From positions 92,094 through 156,093 of the forward strand of contig NZ_JAEFCD010000009.1 of the NCBI RefSeq assembly GCF_016405965.1: 64,000 nucleotides of DNA. The letters are read 5' to 3'. Shown here in pieces: positions 21,123 to 30,516 of the stretch (its first letter is position 1; every line of letters starts with the position of its first letter). A model generated the notes under the pieces. It was not told where the DNA came from. It made no database searches and worked only from the letters and a program-made list of their open reading frames with translations. A program made the translations under genes and the position numbers. Source of the DNA: Alteromonas sp. IB21. Lineage in GTDB: Bacteria > Pseudomonadota > Gammaproteobacteria > Enterobacterales > Alteromonadaceae.

Positions 21123-22166
21123 CTACTGAAAATGTACTGCTAACCATTTGTTGATTTCCCGTTCCACCTCATCGCGATAGAAAGTTAAGCTGTGATCGCC
21201 GTTGTCGTAAACTACAAGCTTATGCGAGTGATTATTATCTTTTAGCTGCTGTGCCGCCTTAAGTGAATGTGAAATATCGACGCGCACATCAGCACTTCCG
21301 TGCACTAACAAAATAGGCACATTCGGATTTAGCTCATTAATCCATTTTACTGCAGAGCGCTCATCGAGGGCTTTCGTTTGATTCTGCTCCATATTTGGAA
21401 CAAGTTCATTAAGCAGCGCCCGCATATCTGGGCGACGTGCCACAGTGGTATGTAAATCAGAGGGGCCTGCTACAATAACCGCGCTAACAATGTCGCTTGT
21501 GTTCTTGCGAAGCGCCTGCCATGTCATCATGCCGCCACGACTAACGCCATATAGGGCTATCTTATTGGGGTCGGCATTAGGTAGCTGTTTGGCTATTTCA
21601 ATCAGTCGCAAAACGTCGTTAACATCTGCGCCGCCAAACTCATCTTTCCCTTGGCTAAATTTAGCGCCGCGATAGTTACTGGCCAAGACAATATAACCCT
21701 GTTCGGCGAGCGGCATTAAACGCTCAACAACGGCTATGCGCGTTACATTATGCTTATGGTTACCACCGCGATTATAGATGATCACTGGTAACTTTTTGTC
21801 GCCAGCATGCTTTGGTAACACCATAACACCTGAAATCTTCAAACCATCCGATTCATACTCAATCCATTGCGCACTTGTTGTCTTTATAAGCGCATTGAAT
21901 TTTTTAGGATTTACCGCTTTTTGCCATCTATCCACATACGCTACGTTTTGATTATTGCTTTGTGCTTGCGCAAGCCACGCCTCATAATTTTCGAAGGGCA
22001 ATGCATTGCCTTTTAACGTAAGTGTTTTAGGTAATTGAGTAAAAATTTGGCCTGCTAATTGCGCTTCATCATTGGCTTTGTTAAAAGCCTCATCCGTCGC
22101 GTTGGCATTAAAACAAAATGCAAAATACATAATGTGAAGCAAAACGTTACGCATCATAGACGTCAT
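21123..22166 (-). CDS. Secreted alpha/beta hydrolase of the prolyl oligopeptidase (S9) type
   Basis: A 347-residue protein. The ATG at 22166 has AAGGA 7 bases upstream and gives a signal peptide ending at NANA/TDEAF; the longer open frame would overlap the divergent neighbour and is not family-like. The catalytic part is an S9-type alpha/beta hydrolase: oxyanion-side YNRGGN, nucleophile Ser at about 209 in GVSRGG, Asp in HGSADVRVD and His in NGDHSLT. It probably cleaves small peptides or esters in the periplasm. No propeller domain is present, so it is a short S9-like hydrolase. Confidence 0.85.
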   Translation of the reverse strand: MTSMMRNVLLHIMYFAFCFNANATDEAFNKANDEAQLAGQIFTQLPKTLTLKGNALPFENYEAWLAQAQSNNQNVAYVDRWQKAVNPKKFNALIKTTSAQWIEYESDGLKISGVMVLPKHAGDKKLPVIIYNRGGNHKHNVTRIAVVERLMPLAEQGYIVLASNYRGAKFSQGKDEFGGADVNDVLRLIEIAKQLPNADPNKIALYGVSRGGMMTWQALRKNTSDIVSAVIVAGPSDLHTTVARRPDMRALLNELVPNMEQNQTKALDERSAVKWINELNPNVPILLVHGSADVRVDISHSLKAAQQLKDNNHSHKLVVYDNGDHSLTFYRDEVEREINKWLAVHFQ

Positions 22167-22296
22167 AATACATCCTTGTTTAATTCGAATAGAACCGTTG
22201 AGAGTGACTAGTAAATAATGAAATACTTTGCGACTCAACAGAATATGAATATGATTAGTAACAAAGTTTGTCACCCTATGCATTAATGGACTAAAT

Positions 22297-23103
22297 ATGC
22301 GCACACCTCTCTTGATACTCTTCATCACTCTGCTTTCACTCAGTGGCCGCTGTTTTCCCAGTAATATGGAGTTACCTTTCGGTCTGTGGGAAGGCATTAG
22401 TGAAGATGAACTCACATTCCGATTACTTCAAATAAATGAAAGTGGCGAACACAGCTTTTTTGAAATAGCCATTCCAGGTGGCTTAAAAAGAGTGCGTCGC
22501 ACGCCATTCAACAATGAAGACATTGCTTGTATAGAAAACAGGTGCACTATAAAAACTATTATTGAAGGCGATGTGACGCGCACGATTACGGTGTCTCCCT
22601 ATTTAGATAGGGGCTTGAAGGCACTTGAGTCGAGTTTCAAAGGTGAAGAGAGTTACACATCTCACACGTATCACCTGGTAAAACAAGACGCAGAATCTAC
22701 GCCTCGAAAATTCCTCGAAAAACGTGGGAAGCTAATTGTTGATGCAGAGCAAAATACAACTGAACACCCTTTTGGCACTTGGATTGGTGTTATGCAGTAT
22801 TTGGACAAGCCTGAATTAGCATTACTGCAGCTAAATGAAAGTGAGCAAGGTTCATTACGGGTTTATAGAAAGGGCAACAAAACCTTCAATGAAGTGCAAT
22901 CAAGCTTTTCTGCTAGCGATATGAGCATTGATGGCAAAGTGATTGAAATTGAAGCGTCACACACAACTTTTGCATCAAACATCATCCTGTTTGTGCAAAC
23001 AGACAACATGATTTCTGGCTACACCTACGCAATTCATAAGGGCTATCCAGCAGCCATGGGCGCAATAAAGCTGTACCGCATAGAGCCAGCCAAAGCACAC
23101 TAA
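22297..23103 (+). CDS. Secreted protein of unknown function with two internal repeats
   Basis: A 268-residue protein that I do not recognise. It begins with a signal peptide (hydrophobic residues 5-17, cleavage near CFPS). The mature part looks duplicated: PFGLWEG...LTFRLLQINESGEHS (about 27-54) resembles PFGTWIGV...LALLQLNESEQGS (about 157-188), and each half closes with a similar Y-x-L/Y-x-I strand. This suggests two copies of a small beta-rich domain. It diverges from the S9-type hydrolase with 130 bases between the starts, so the two may share a control region. Confidence 0.7.
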   Translation: MRTPLLILFITLLSLSGRCFPSNMELPFGLWEGISEDELTFRLLQINESGEHSFFEIAIPGGLKRVRRTPFNNEDIACIENRCTIKTIIEGDVTRTITVSPYLDRGLKALESSFKGEESYTSHTYHLVKQDAESTPRKFLEKRGKLIVDAEQNTTEHPFGTWIGVMQYLDKPELALLQLNESEQGSLRVYRKGNKTFNEVQSSFSASDMSIDGKVIEIEASHTTFASNIILFVQTDNMISGYTYAIHKGYPAAMGAIKLYRIEPAKAH

Positions 23104-23330
23104 TTTTCTTAGGTGGTAAACTAATGAATAGCTGCTATGTGATGCTTTCAACAAGCACCGCTTTACGTAGCTCTCCTGTTCTGAATGTGCAGTGGCAAAG
23201 TCTATAAACACGCCACAAAAAAAAGCTGGATAGGTAAGGTCGTAACAGACTTACTTTTCCCCAATTAATGAGTTTGTCAAAGGTTGTTGGGTGACGTATT
23301 GAGTTGGGGGAAGTTTGATAAGTAGGCTCT

Positions 23331-23387
23331 CCACCGCAGGGATGCGGTGGCGAAGCCTACATGGACGTATTCACGGCGGGTCTGCGT
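23331..23387. repeat. Intergenic repeat, copy A
   Basis: CCACCGCA-GGGA-TGCGGTGG (23331-23350) is a perfect 8-bp stem with a GGGA loop. It is followed by a tail reading GCCTACATGGACGTATTCAC then GGCGGG. Two related copies lie at 63.7-63.9 kb. It sits 29 bases past the mdh stop, so it may be part of the mdh 3' end. Confidence 0.75.
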
Positions 23388-23415
23388 TCAAAGTTCCGCC
23401 AATGATGTTATCCGA

Positions 23416-24354
23416 TTAGCCGTTTACAAAATCAACGCCTAGCTTGATGTCGCCACGTAGGCCTTCAAGCATGTCGTTTTTCGCTTTTTCTTCAAATGCG
23501 CTTAGCTCGCCGTATGGCAAGATTTCTTCAACACCGTTTGCACCTAGGCGAACTGGGTGTGCGAAGAATGCTGCGTCGTCGCTGTCGTCAGTTTGTACGT
23601 AAGTGTACTCAACTACGTTTTCACCTTGCATTGCTGCAACTAGAGATAAACAGAAACGTGCTGCTGCTTGACCCATAGATAGGGTTGCAGAGCCGCCGCC
23701 AGCTTTAGCTTCAACAACTTCAGTACCCGCGTTTTGGATACGAGTAGTTAGGCTAGACACTTCTTCGTCAGTAAACTCAACGCCTTCAACTTGTGAAAGT
23801 AGAGGAAGGATAGTTGTACCAGAGTGACCACCGATTACCGGTACGTGCACTGAAGATACGTCTACACCTTTAAGTTCAGCAACAAAGGTTTCAGCGCGGA
23901 TAACGTCAAGCGTAGTTACACCGAAAAGCTTGTTCTTGTCGTAAACGCCTTTTGCTTTTAGCGTTTCAGCTGCAATCGCAACAGTAGTGTTAACTGGGTT
24001 AGTGATGATACCAACACACGCGTTCGGGCAGTTATCAGCTACACCTTCAATTAGGTTTTTAACAATGCCGGCGTTGATGTTGAACAGATCAGAACGATCC
24101 ATACCTGGCTTACGAGGCATACCTGCTGGAATAAGAACAACGTCTGCTCCAGTAAGTGCACCAGCAAGGTCATCTTTACCGTGACCGGTTACTTTTACCG
24201 CAGTGGGGATGTGGCTCAAGTCAACAGCAACACCAGGAACAACTGGCGCAACGTCGTAAAGCGCTAAATCTGAACCTGCTGGCAATTGTGTTTTCAACAA
24301 CAAAGACAGCGCCTGACCAATACCGCCGGCAGCACCTAACACGGCTACTTTCAT
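23416..24354 (-). CDS. mdh: Malate dehydrogenase
   Basis: A 312-residue NAD-dependent malate dehydrogenase of the E. coli type, converting malate and oxaloacetate in the TCA cycle. It has the Rossmann GAAGGIGQ (8-15), the mobile-loop substrate arginines in [12 protein letters not shown] (about 79-90), and the catalytic His in [10 protein letters not shown] (about 177). Full length. It diverges from argR, the same pair order as in E. coli. Confidence 0.97.
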   Translation of the reverse strand: MKVAVLGAAGGIGQALSLLLKTQLPAGSDLALYDVAPVVPGVAVDLSHIPTAVKVTGHGKDDLAGALTGADVVLIPAGMPRKPGMDRSDLFNINAGIVKNLIEGVADNCPNACVGIITNPVNTTVAIAAETLKAKGVYDKNKLFGVTTLDVIRAETFVAELKGVDVSSVHVPVIGGHSGTTILPLLSQVEGVEFTDEEVSSLTTRIQNAGTEVVEAKAGGGSATLSMGQAAARFCLSLVAAMQGENVVEYTYVQTDDSDDAAFFAHPVRLGANGVEEILPYGELSAFEEKAKNDMLEGLRGDIKLGVDFVNG

Positions 24355-24466
24355 ACCATTTCTCCTATGGGATTACTTCACGTATTTAAACGGAACGTCA
24401 CACTAATGCAACGCGGGGGAAAACTCAATCACCGGATCGTCTTATTAACGTTATTTATGGCGATTT

Positions 24467-24500
24467 TTATTCGATATTCATTATCATGAATGATTATGCA
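24467..24500. promoter_or_regulatory. Probable ARG box pair between mdh and argR
   Basis: TGAATGATTATGCA (24487-24500) matches the ARG box core TGMATWWWWATKCA with one mismatch. A weaker half-matching site (TTATTCGATATTCA, 24467-24480) has its centre 20 bp upstream, close to the normal spacing of paired ARG boxes. This fits autoregulation of argR. Confidence 0.5.
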
Positions 24501-24591
24501 AAGAAATTGCGCAAAGTCCACCTGTACGGCACAATATACGCATACTAAATATAATTCCTAACGATAACCCTCAGAAAAGAAAAGAGCGCTA

Positions 24592-25056
24592 ATGGCAAAC
24601 GCAAAACAAGAGCAACTCATCAAAGCTTTTAAAGAGATTCTCAAAGCGGAAAGTTACGGTTCGCAAGGCGAAATTGTAGATGCTTTGAAGTCACAAAGCT
24701 TTGACAATATCAGCCAGTCAAAAATTTCAAGAATGTTGAGCAAATTTGGTGCGGTAAGAACGCGTAATGCCCGCGGTGACATGGTTTATTGTCTTCCCCC
24801 TGAGTTGGGTATGCCAACGGCTAAAAGTCCGTTAAAACAGCTTGTACTAGACATTGTGCATAACAATGTAATGGTGATTATCAGAACGAGTCCAGGTGCT
24901 GCACAGCTAATCGCGCGCTTACTAGATTCTCTTAGCAAAAAAGACGGTGTATTGGGCACCATTGCCGGCGACGATACAATATTTATTGCCCCTGCCGATG
25001 TAGCTGAAATAGAAGAGTTAAGACAGCGGGTTGAAGACCTGTTTGAAAATGTCTAA
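24592..25056 (+). CDS. argR: Arginine repressor ArgR
   Basis: A 154-residue repressor: an N-terminal winged helix ([15 protein letters not shown], then [20 protein letters not shown]) that binds ARG boxes, and a C-terminal hexamer domain that binds arginine ([13 protein letters not shown] and the [11 protein letters not shown] segment). Length and layout match E. coli ArgR. Control of arginine synthesis genes elsewhere and of itself is expected; a box pair lies 92-125 bases upstream. Confidence 0.96.
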   Translation: MANAKQEQLIKAFKEILKAESYGSQGEIVDALKSQSFDNISQSKISRMLSKFGAVRTRNARGDMVYCLPPELGMPTAKSPLKQLVLDIVHNNVMVIIRTSPGAAQLIARLLDSLSKKDGVLGTIAGDDTIFIAPADVAEIEELRQRVEDLFENV

Positions 25057-25142
25057 TTAGGCTGCTTTTGCTTATTAATGCGCCGCAAAGCTATATAAAC
25101 TGAAAGCTTTTCGAACGAAATCTTTACGTCACTAGACAAAGA

Positions 25143-25164
25143 AACCGCATATAAAATGCGGTTC
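25143..25164 (-). terminator. Hairpin after the DJ-1/PfpI gene
   Basis: On the minus strand AACCGCAT and ATGCGGTT pair around a 5-base loop and are followed by TTCTTTG, a short imperfect T-run, 26 bases past the stop codon of the DJ-1/PfpI gene. Confidence 0.6.
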
Positions 25165-25189
25165 CTCAATTTTAGGGTTTGAGTACGTA

Positions 25190-25873
25190 TTAAGACAGAA
25201 GCTTAATGAGCGCGTCTGCTGCTGGGCGTGACGATGGCGGATTTTGACCGGTAACCAACAGCCCATCTGTACAAACCTTCACAGCGAAATCATCTGCACT
25301 TTCATAATTGCCGCCTTTTTTCACTAACTCATCTTCGACAAGATAAGGCACTACATCAGTGAGTTCCATCGCGGCTTCTTCGCTATTTGAAAAACCGGTT
25401 ACGGCTTTGCCGTCTACTAAATACTTGCCATCAGGGGTTTTTACATCCTTCAGCACGATTGGAGCGTGACAAACCGCTCCGACTGGCTTATTAGCGGCAA
25501 TAGTCTCTTCAATCAATTTGATAGAGTGCGCATTATCTGAGAGGTCCCACAATGGTCCATGACCGCCAGGATAAAATACCGCGTCGAATTCTTCAGCACG
25601 AACATCTTCAAGTGGAATAGTTGACGCTATTGCACTACGTGCTAATTCATCTTTCGTGTATCGAATTGCATCATCTGTCATGGCATCGTCAGATAGACTG
25701 TTAGGGTCAATCGGAACCTGCCCTCCCATCGGCGAGGCCAATGTAATTGTGTAACCTTGGTCTTTAAATGCGTAATAAGGTGCGGCGAACTCCTCTAGCC
25801 ACATACCTGTTTTCTCACCCGTGTCGCCCATAATTTCGTGAGACGTCATTACCATTAACATACGTTTTGACAT
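25190..25873 (-). CDS. DJ-1/PfpI family protein (type 1 glutamine amidotransferase-like)
   Basis: A 227-residue DJ-1/PfpI fold. The nucleophile-elbow Cys135 is in GAVCHAP, the helper Glu at about 28 in WLEEFAAPYY, and the PGGHGPLWDL loop (102-111) is conserved. This set is shared with the Hsp31/HchA-like and yeast Hsp31 subgroup, which acts as glyoxalase III or deglycase on reactive carbonyls; which activity applies here is inference. A GGAGG site precedes the ATG. Confidence 0.85.
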   Translation of the reverse strand: MSKRMLMVMTSHEIMGDTGEKTGMWLEEFAAPYYAFKDQGYTITLASPMGGQVPIDPNSLSDDAMTDDAIRYTKDELARSAIASTIPLEDVRAEEFDAVFYPGGHGPLWDLSDNAHSIKLIEETIAANKPVGAVCHAPIVLKDVKTPDGKYLVDGKAVTGFSNSEEAAMELTDVVPYLVEDELVKKGGNYESADDFAVKVCTDGLLVTGQNPPSSRPAADALIKLLS

Positions 25874-25995
25874 AAGCCCTCCTTGCGAGCATTTAAAAAA
25901 TGTAACGCCAATTAATTCGTGTGGTGGAGGGTCTTAGATCATAAAAGAAGAGAAGGATCGATTAGTAGCAAATGAGTGAGATAAATCGCGGGCAT

Positions 25996-26031
25996 AAAAA
26001 AGTGCCACTTCCTGTTAAGGAGAGTGGCACC
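25996..26031 (-). terminator. Intrinsic terminator of the TonB-dependent receptor gene
   Basis: On the minus strand GTGCCACT and AGTGGCAC form an 8-bp stem with a longer loop, followed by six T, about 40 bases past the receptor stop codon. Confidence 0.8.
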
Positions 26032-26066
26032 TAACACTACAACTTGTAGTTAATGTTTACTACTTC

Positions 26067-29000
26067 TTAGAAGCGGTAGTTAACACCTACGCGGATTTCC
26101 CAAAGAGATGGACCGCGAGATACGCTTTGATCTGGTCTTGAGAACGCACTGTACTCGTATTGACCTGCATCGTTGAAGTCAGCAGCAATAACTTCATCAC
26201 CACCGAAGCTACCCTGACGGAAGTCGCCCCACTGGTCGTTGATTAAGTTAGTCAAGTTTTCAATTACGAAAAATGCGCTTGCTGTATGGCCTTCGTAGAA
26301 GCCAGGAAGTTCTTGAGATACACGTAGGTCAGCTTTAAACCACCAGTCTGCAGATTCACTGTTACGCTCAAGAATTTCACCGCGTTCGAAGCCATTATCT
26401 TCAACCCAACGGTTAAATGCAGCTTCAGCAACTTCAGCTGTTTGAAGTACATCACCATCACGGTTAGTTTGGTCTACAAACACTACGTTCGGGTCATTTA
26501 CTTCAGGAATGTAAATAAGCTGACGAGCAAATACACCATCCCATGGGAATGCTGAGTTGTTGCTGTGAACATAAGAGAAAGGCTTACCTTCGTTAGCCGT
26601 TGCAAACAAGTTGAAACGCGTTGCATAACCGTCAAAGAACTCAGCAGTGTAGCCTAGAGATAAGTTAAAACGGTTGCCAACAGCGTAGTCAGACGTTGCT
26701 GCAGATGGATTGTTAGGATCGCTAGTTGCGAAGTTCGCGTAGTTCGAGAATGCAACTGCGCTTGTCATCGGGTTAGCATCTTCAGCATCAACATAAGCAT
26801 ATGATGCGGCCATGTCGAAACCATTATCCCACTCTTTGCTTACGCCAATTGAAAATACAAGCGAGCTACCGTCGTCACTTGAATCCACGTTACCAAGGAT
26901 AAAGTCTGACGTCTCGTTACGGTCTGCGTCAATGCGCTCGTAAATTGGACGACCATCAAAACGGTTTTGACCTGAGTAAACGATGTTTGCGTCTCTAACA
27001 ATCGCTGAGTCTTGGCGATCGGTGTAGATCATATCAGCATTAATTAGGTAGTCGTTCTCAGTTACGTAGGTGAAGCCTAACGCGTATTTCCACTCAGACG
27101 GAATTTCAAAGTCTGGGTCAGTTGCGTTAGTGTTACCGTCACCATCCGTTAGGCTAGTGTTTGCTACTTCGTCAAATAGATCTTGTGGTACGTCGAAGAT
27201 TGGACGACCTTGGCCCGTTAGCGCTAAGTCAAACAATGAAGTAGTACCGCTTACGAAACCATCAATTTGTCTTTCACGTGTACCAATGTTCGTTACACCA
27301 TCGTTAGAGTACGCATTTGAGATCCAAACGTTCGGGTTACCACCAGAGTAAAGACCTAAACCACCGCGTAGCTCTAAGCTTTCATTAACTGTGTAAGTAA
27401 AACCGAAACGCGGCTGAAGAAGGTCAATGCCGTCAACGTTAGCCGTGTTGGCAAAACCGTAACGCTCAGTGAAGTTTTCGTTCAAACGAGGTGTATCGTC
27501 AGAGCCGTATGTATCATAACGAAGACCTGCCATAATTTTTAGGTCGTCAGTTAGATAGAACTCGTCCTGTACATAGAACGTGGTTACGTCAAACGCAAAA
27601 GAAGCACCTGCATCAGCTGGGTTGTTCGTGCCCGCTGAGTTGTTGTAGTAAATACGGTCAACTAGGCCTGCTTCAAAGTCTTCTATGCTTCTGAAACGGT
27701 ATTCACCTACCGTTTGCTGCATGAACAAGTTAAATACGTCAGTTTCTTCATATTCAACACCAGCTGTAACTTCGTGGTCACCCCAGAAATAAGTACCAGC
27801 AAGCTTGAAGTTAAACACTTCGTAGTTAAGGTCGTTAGACTGACGAGAATCATCAGGACCGATATAGATACGACCGCCGCCGTCTGTTTCGATTTGCGCT
27901 TCAGCAAAACCAGAAGCCGCGTCTAGTGACTGCTGACGATTATCTAGGTCAGTGTGACCGATACGAAGTTCTGTCGTAAAGTCGTCTGTCCAGTTTGAGT
28001 ATAGTGAACCAACAATCGTAGTTAGCTCAGCGCCACGCTCGTAGAAGTGGTTGCTAAGAGAAAGGTTACTTGAACCACCATCTGACTGGCTTACGCTGAA
28101 ACCGTCGTTCCAGTTGTATACTAATGAAGCACGGTGATCAGCATTAATGTTCCAGTCTAGTTTGATTAGAATCTTTTCATCTTCAACTGGTGCAGAACCT
28201 GGTGTGCCACCAACATCGTAGCCGTAAACGTTTTGCGCAATTTGTGATACGCGGTCGATGTCGTCTTGAGTTACACGGCCACCTAGCGCGTTATAATCAT
28301 ACAACTGAACGCCTTCAAGCTTCTCATATGCAGCAAAAAGGAAAAGGCTATCTTTAATTAGTGGAAGACCAACGTTGAACCCGTAACGTCTTTCAGTGTA
28401 GTTACCGTTGTCACGCTCTACGCTGTCAACTTCGTCGCCGCGGTAAGAGTCAGACGTAAAGTCATAGAAAACACCACCGTGAACTTCGTTTGTACCTGAT
28501 TTGGTTACTGCGTTGATATTACACGCAGTGAAGCCGCCGTATTCTACGTCGAAAGGAGCAAGCTCAACCGCTACTTGTTGAATTGCATCGTAAGAGAAAG
28601 GCATACGCTCAGTTGGGAAGCCATTGCTGTTTAGACCAAAGTTGTCATTCATTCGAATACCATCTAGGGTCAAGCTGTTGTTACGCGGGCTCGCACCACC
28701 ACAACTAATTGAGTCGTTGAAGCTTTCATCAACGAAAACTCGAGGGTCAACACGAACGATATCGCCGATGCTACGGTTAATAGCAGGAGTATTTTCTAGC
28801 GCTTCAAGATTAAATACCGTCTGTGGCCCCGTTGCGCCAAACGCTGTTGCAGCTAATGAACTACCGCTAACAGAGATAACTTCGATATCACTTGCATCTT
28901 CTAGAGTAAGGTTAACGCCAAATGGGTTACCTAGCTCTAGGAATACGCTGTCGATTGTGGTGTCTTGGTACTCGTCAGAATCAACAACAATTCTGTAAGG

Positions 29001-29240
29001 TCCACCAACGCGAAGACCGCGAAGGTTAAACGTACCGTTAGCACCCACAGTTACTTCACGGGCTGTACCAGTAGGTTCGTGAATTACTGTAACAGATGTT
29101 CCCGCAGCAGGTGCACCTGTAGGGGTAAGGATGCGGCCTTCCATTGCAGATGACGTTTCTTGCGCCATTGCAGTGGTCGACAAACCGATTGACAGCGCAA
29201 CCGCAGCCGCGATGCGACTGAACTTAGCTGATGAGCTCAT
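26067..29240 (-). CDS. TonB-dependent receptor with N-terminal carboxypeptidase-regulatory-like domain (Oar type)
   Basis: A 1057-residue outer-membrane receptor. A signal peptide ends at AMA/QETSS (about 26). Residues 30-115 form a carboxypeptidase regulatory-like beta domain (MEGRILTPTGAPAAGTSVTV), then a plug domain (about 130-260, with NNSLTLDGIRMND) and a beta-barrel ending in the terminal Phe of VGVNYRF. Such receptors import large or scarce substrates through energy from TonB. No classic siderophore context is present; the divergent genes include a nucleoside kinase and transporter. An 18-bp palindrome lies about 190 bases upstream. Confidence 0.93.
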   Translation of the reverse strand: MSSSAKFSRIAAAVALSIGLSTTAMAQETSSAMEGRILTPTGAPAAGTSVTVIHEPTGTAREVTVGANGTFNLRGLRVGGPYRIVVDSDEYQDTTIDSVFLELGNPFGVNLTLEDASDIEVISVSGSSLAATAFGATGPQTVFNLEALENTPAINRSIGDIVRVDPRVFVDESFNDSISCGGASPRNNSLTLDGIRMNDNFGLNSNGFPTERMPFSYDAIQQVAVELAPFDVEYGGFTACNINAVTKSGTNEVHGGVFYDFTSDSYRGDEVDSVERDNGNYTERRYGFNVGLPLIKDSLFLFAAYEKLEGVQLYDYNALGGRVTQDDIDRVSQIAQNVYGYDVGGTPGSAPVEDEKILIKLDWNINADHRASLVYNWNDGFSVSQSDGGSSNLSLSNHFYERGAELTTIVGSLYSNWTDDFTTELRIGHTDLDNRQQSLDAASGFAEAQIETDGGGRIYIGPDDSRQSNDLNYEVFNFKLAGTYFWGDHEVTAGVEYEETDVFNLFMQQTVGEYRFRSIEDFEAGLVDRIYYNNSAGTNNPADAGASFAFDVTTFYVQDEFYLTDDLKIMAGLRYDTYGSDDTPRLNENFTERYGFANTANVDGIDLLQPRFGFTYTVNESLELRGGLGLYSGGNPNVWISNAYSNDGVTNIGTRERQIDGFVSGTTSLFDLALTGQGRPIFDVPQDLFDEVANTSLTDGDGNTNATDPDFEIPSEWKYALGFTYVTENDYLINADMIYTDRQDSAIVRDANIVYSGQNRFDGRPIYERIDADRNETSDFILGNVDSSDDGSSLVFSIGVSKEWDNGFDMAASYAYVDAEDANPMTSAVAFSNYANFATSDPNNPSAATSDYAVGNRFNLSLGYTAEFFDGYATRFNLFATANEGKPFSYVHSNNSAFPWDGVFARQLIYIPEVNDPNVVFVDQTNRDGDVLQTAEVAEAAFNRWVEDNGFERGEILERNSESADWWFKADLRVSQELPGFYEGHTASAFFVIENLTNLINDQWGDFRQGSFGGDEVIAADFNDAGQYEYSAFSRPDQSVSRGPSLWEIRVGVNYRF

Positions 29241-29425
29241 GTGTGTGTTTCCCTTATTTGTTTAAAATTCTTTTTTCGGCTAAAGACTGCACATAAATTA
29301 CGCAGTGTGCTTGCATCTTAACCGGAACCCGATGAATTGTCGTCAAGGTTCATGTCATTTTTATTACACTTTTACATTTTTATTTAACAGCAATCGTACG
29401 AGAATACTGAGTTTGTAAATTTTTT

Positions 29426-29443
29426 CTTGACCACATGGTCAAG
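29426..29443. promoter_or_regulatory. 18-bp palindromic operator candidate upstream of the TonB receptor
   Basis: CTTGACCACATGGTCAAG has perfect 7-bp arms. Read towards the receptor gene it continues into AAGAAAAAA, the same flank seen at the site before the oxygenase gene at 33.5 kb. It lies between the receptor and the divergent membrane gene pair. Confidence 0.65.
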
Positions 29444-29622
29444 TTAATTTACTTGTTATTATTATTGCTGACCCGCTTCGATTTGCTGGGCCTATTCTTG
29501 ACAGACGGGCAACTAATAAACAGCGTTTAATAAAAATCAGGTTTACTCATAAAAAACCTTTAATTTTCAATTTTTTAGCACATTAAAATAAACTTACCTA
29601 TTGCAATAAATAACCTTAACTG

Positions 29623-30516
29623 ATGAAATCACATTATAAATCGTTAATTCATTCGGTCGTTTTTTTGACTAATTTCAGAATTGTTGCTTCAGGAAAATGG
29701 ATAATTTTTATTTTGGCCGCTGTTAGTTGTGGTTCGATAAACTATTTTCTAAATTCTGCATCGTATGGCGATATTGCGCCACAAACTGGTCATTACATAA
29801 CCTGCAAGACTGGTCTTGAGGGTAACAATGATGTTTTTTCTGTTTATGTTACTGATGGCAGAATCGCAGAAATGGCAAGCATGCGTTTGTGTGATGATAA
29901 AATCATCAAGCGTCAATATGGCGAGGTCAAGGTAACTATCGGTCAAAGCGACTATGACACCTTCCGCTACATTAACCACGGTGTGGTTAACTTGGCGCTG
30001 GTAAAGAGTAATGTGGTTGATGCGTTTGGCGCAGATCAGATATATGGATTAACGAAACTAGCTTCCCATCCAGATTATTCAGCGTTTTTTATTGCCTTGA
30101 GAGAACGACCACAGCTGTCAAAGGAGTACTTGCTAGGAAAAAGCATTGGACTTTTAGATTATCCGAGCAGCCGTTCTGGCCACATTGTGCCGAAGACCGT
30201 GATACAAAACATAGGATTAAGTGACAGCAACGTAAACATTGTTTACTACAGTTCTCATCAAGAATTAAGGCGAGCATTACTCGCCGGAGAAATCGATATA
30301 ATTTCGTCCTACTGGGCTGAAGAAGATAGTGAGAACTTTTCTAGAAACTATGCAACGCCACTTCAAGAGGATGTTAGCGGCATGCAATGGTACTTAAAAA
30401 TGCTGACGCAAAACACGGATCTATTTTGCGCCATGCAAACGGTTGTAAACGAGATAGCGATGTCACATCCAAGGCCTTATTACAAGACGATTACACTTGA
30501 AGAAGGCTGTAACTAA
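29623..30516 (+). CDS. Membrane-anchored periplasmic binding-protein-like sensor
   Basis: A 297-residue protein. One hydrophobic helix near residues 26-44 follows a basic N-terminus, so the rest should lie in the periplasm anchored to the inner membrane. The outer part has the layout of a phosphonate/PhnD-like type-2 binding protein: an early YDTFRYI..GVVNLALV segment and a later GKSIGLLDYPSSRSGHIVPK segment, followed by LAGEIDIISSYWAEED. No transporter genes accompany it. Its stop codon overlaps by one base the start of the next gene, so the two are made together and probably work as one sensing unit. Confidence 0.65.
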   Translation: MKSHYKSLIHSVVFLTNFRIVASGKWIIFILAAVSCGSINYFLNSASYGDIAPQTGHYITCKTGLEGNNDVFSVYVTDGRIAEMASMRLCDDKIIKRQYGEVKVTIGQSDYDTFRYINHGVVNLALVKSNVVDAFGADQIYGLTKLASHPDYSAFFIALRERPQLSKEYLLGKSIGLLDYPSSRSGHIVPKTVIQNIGLSDSNVNIVYYSSHQELRRALLAGEIDIISSYWAEEDSENFSRNYATPLQEDVSGMQWYLKMLTQNTDLFCAMQTVVNEIAMSHPRPYYKTITLEEGCN

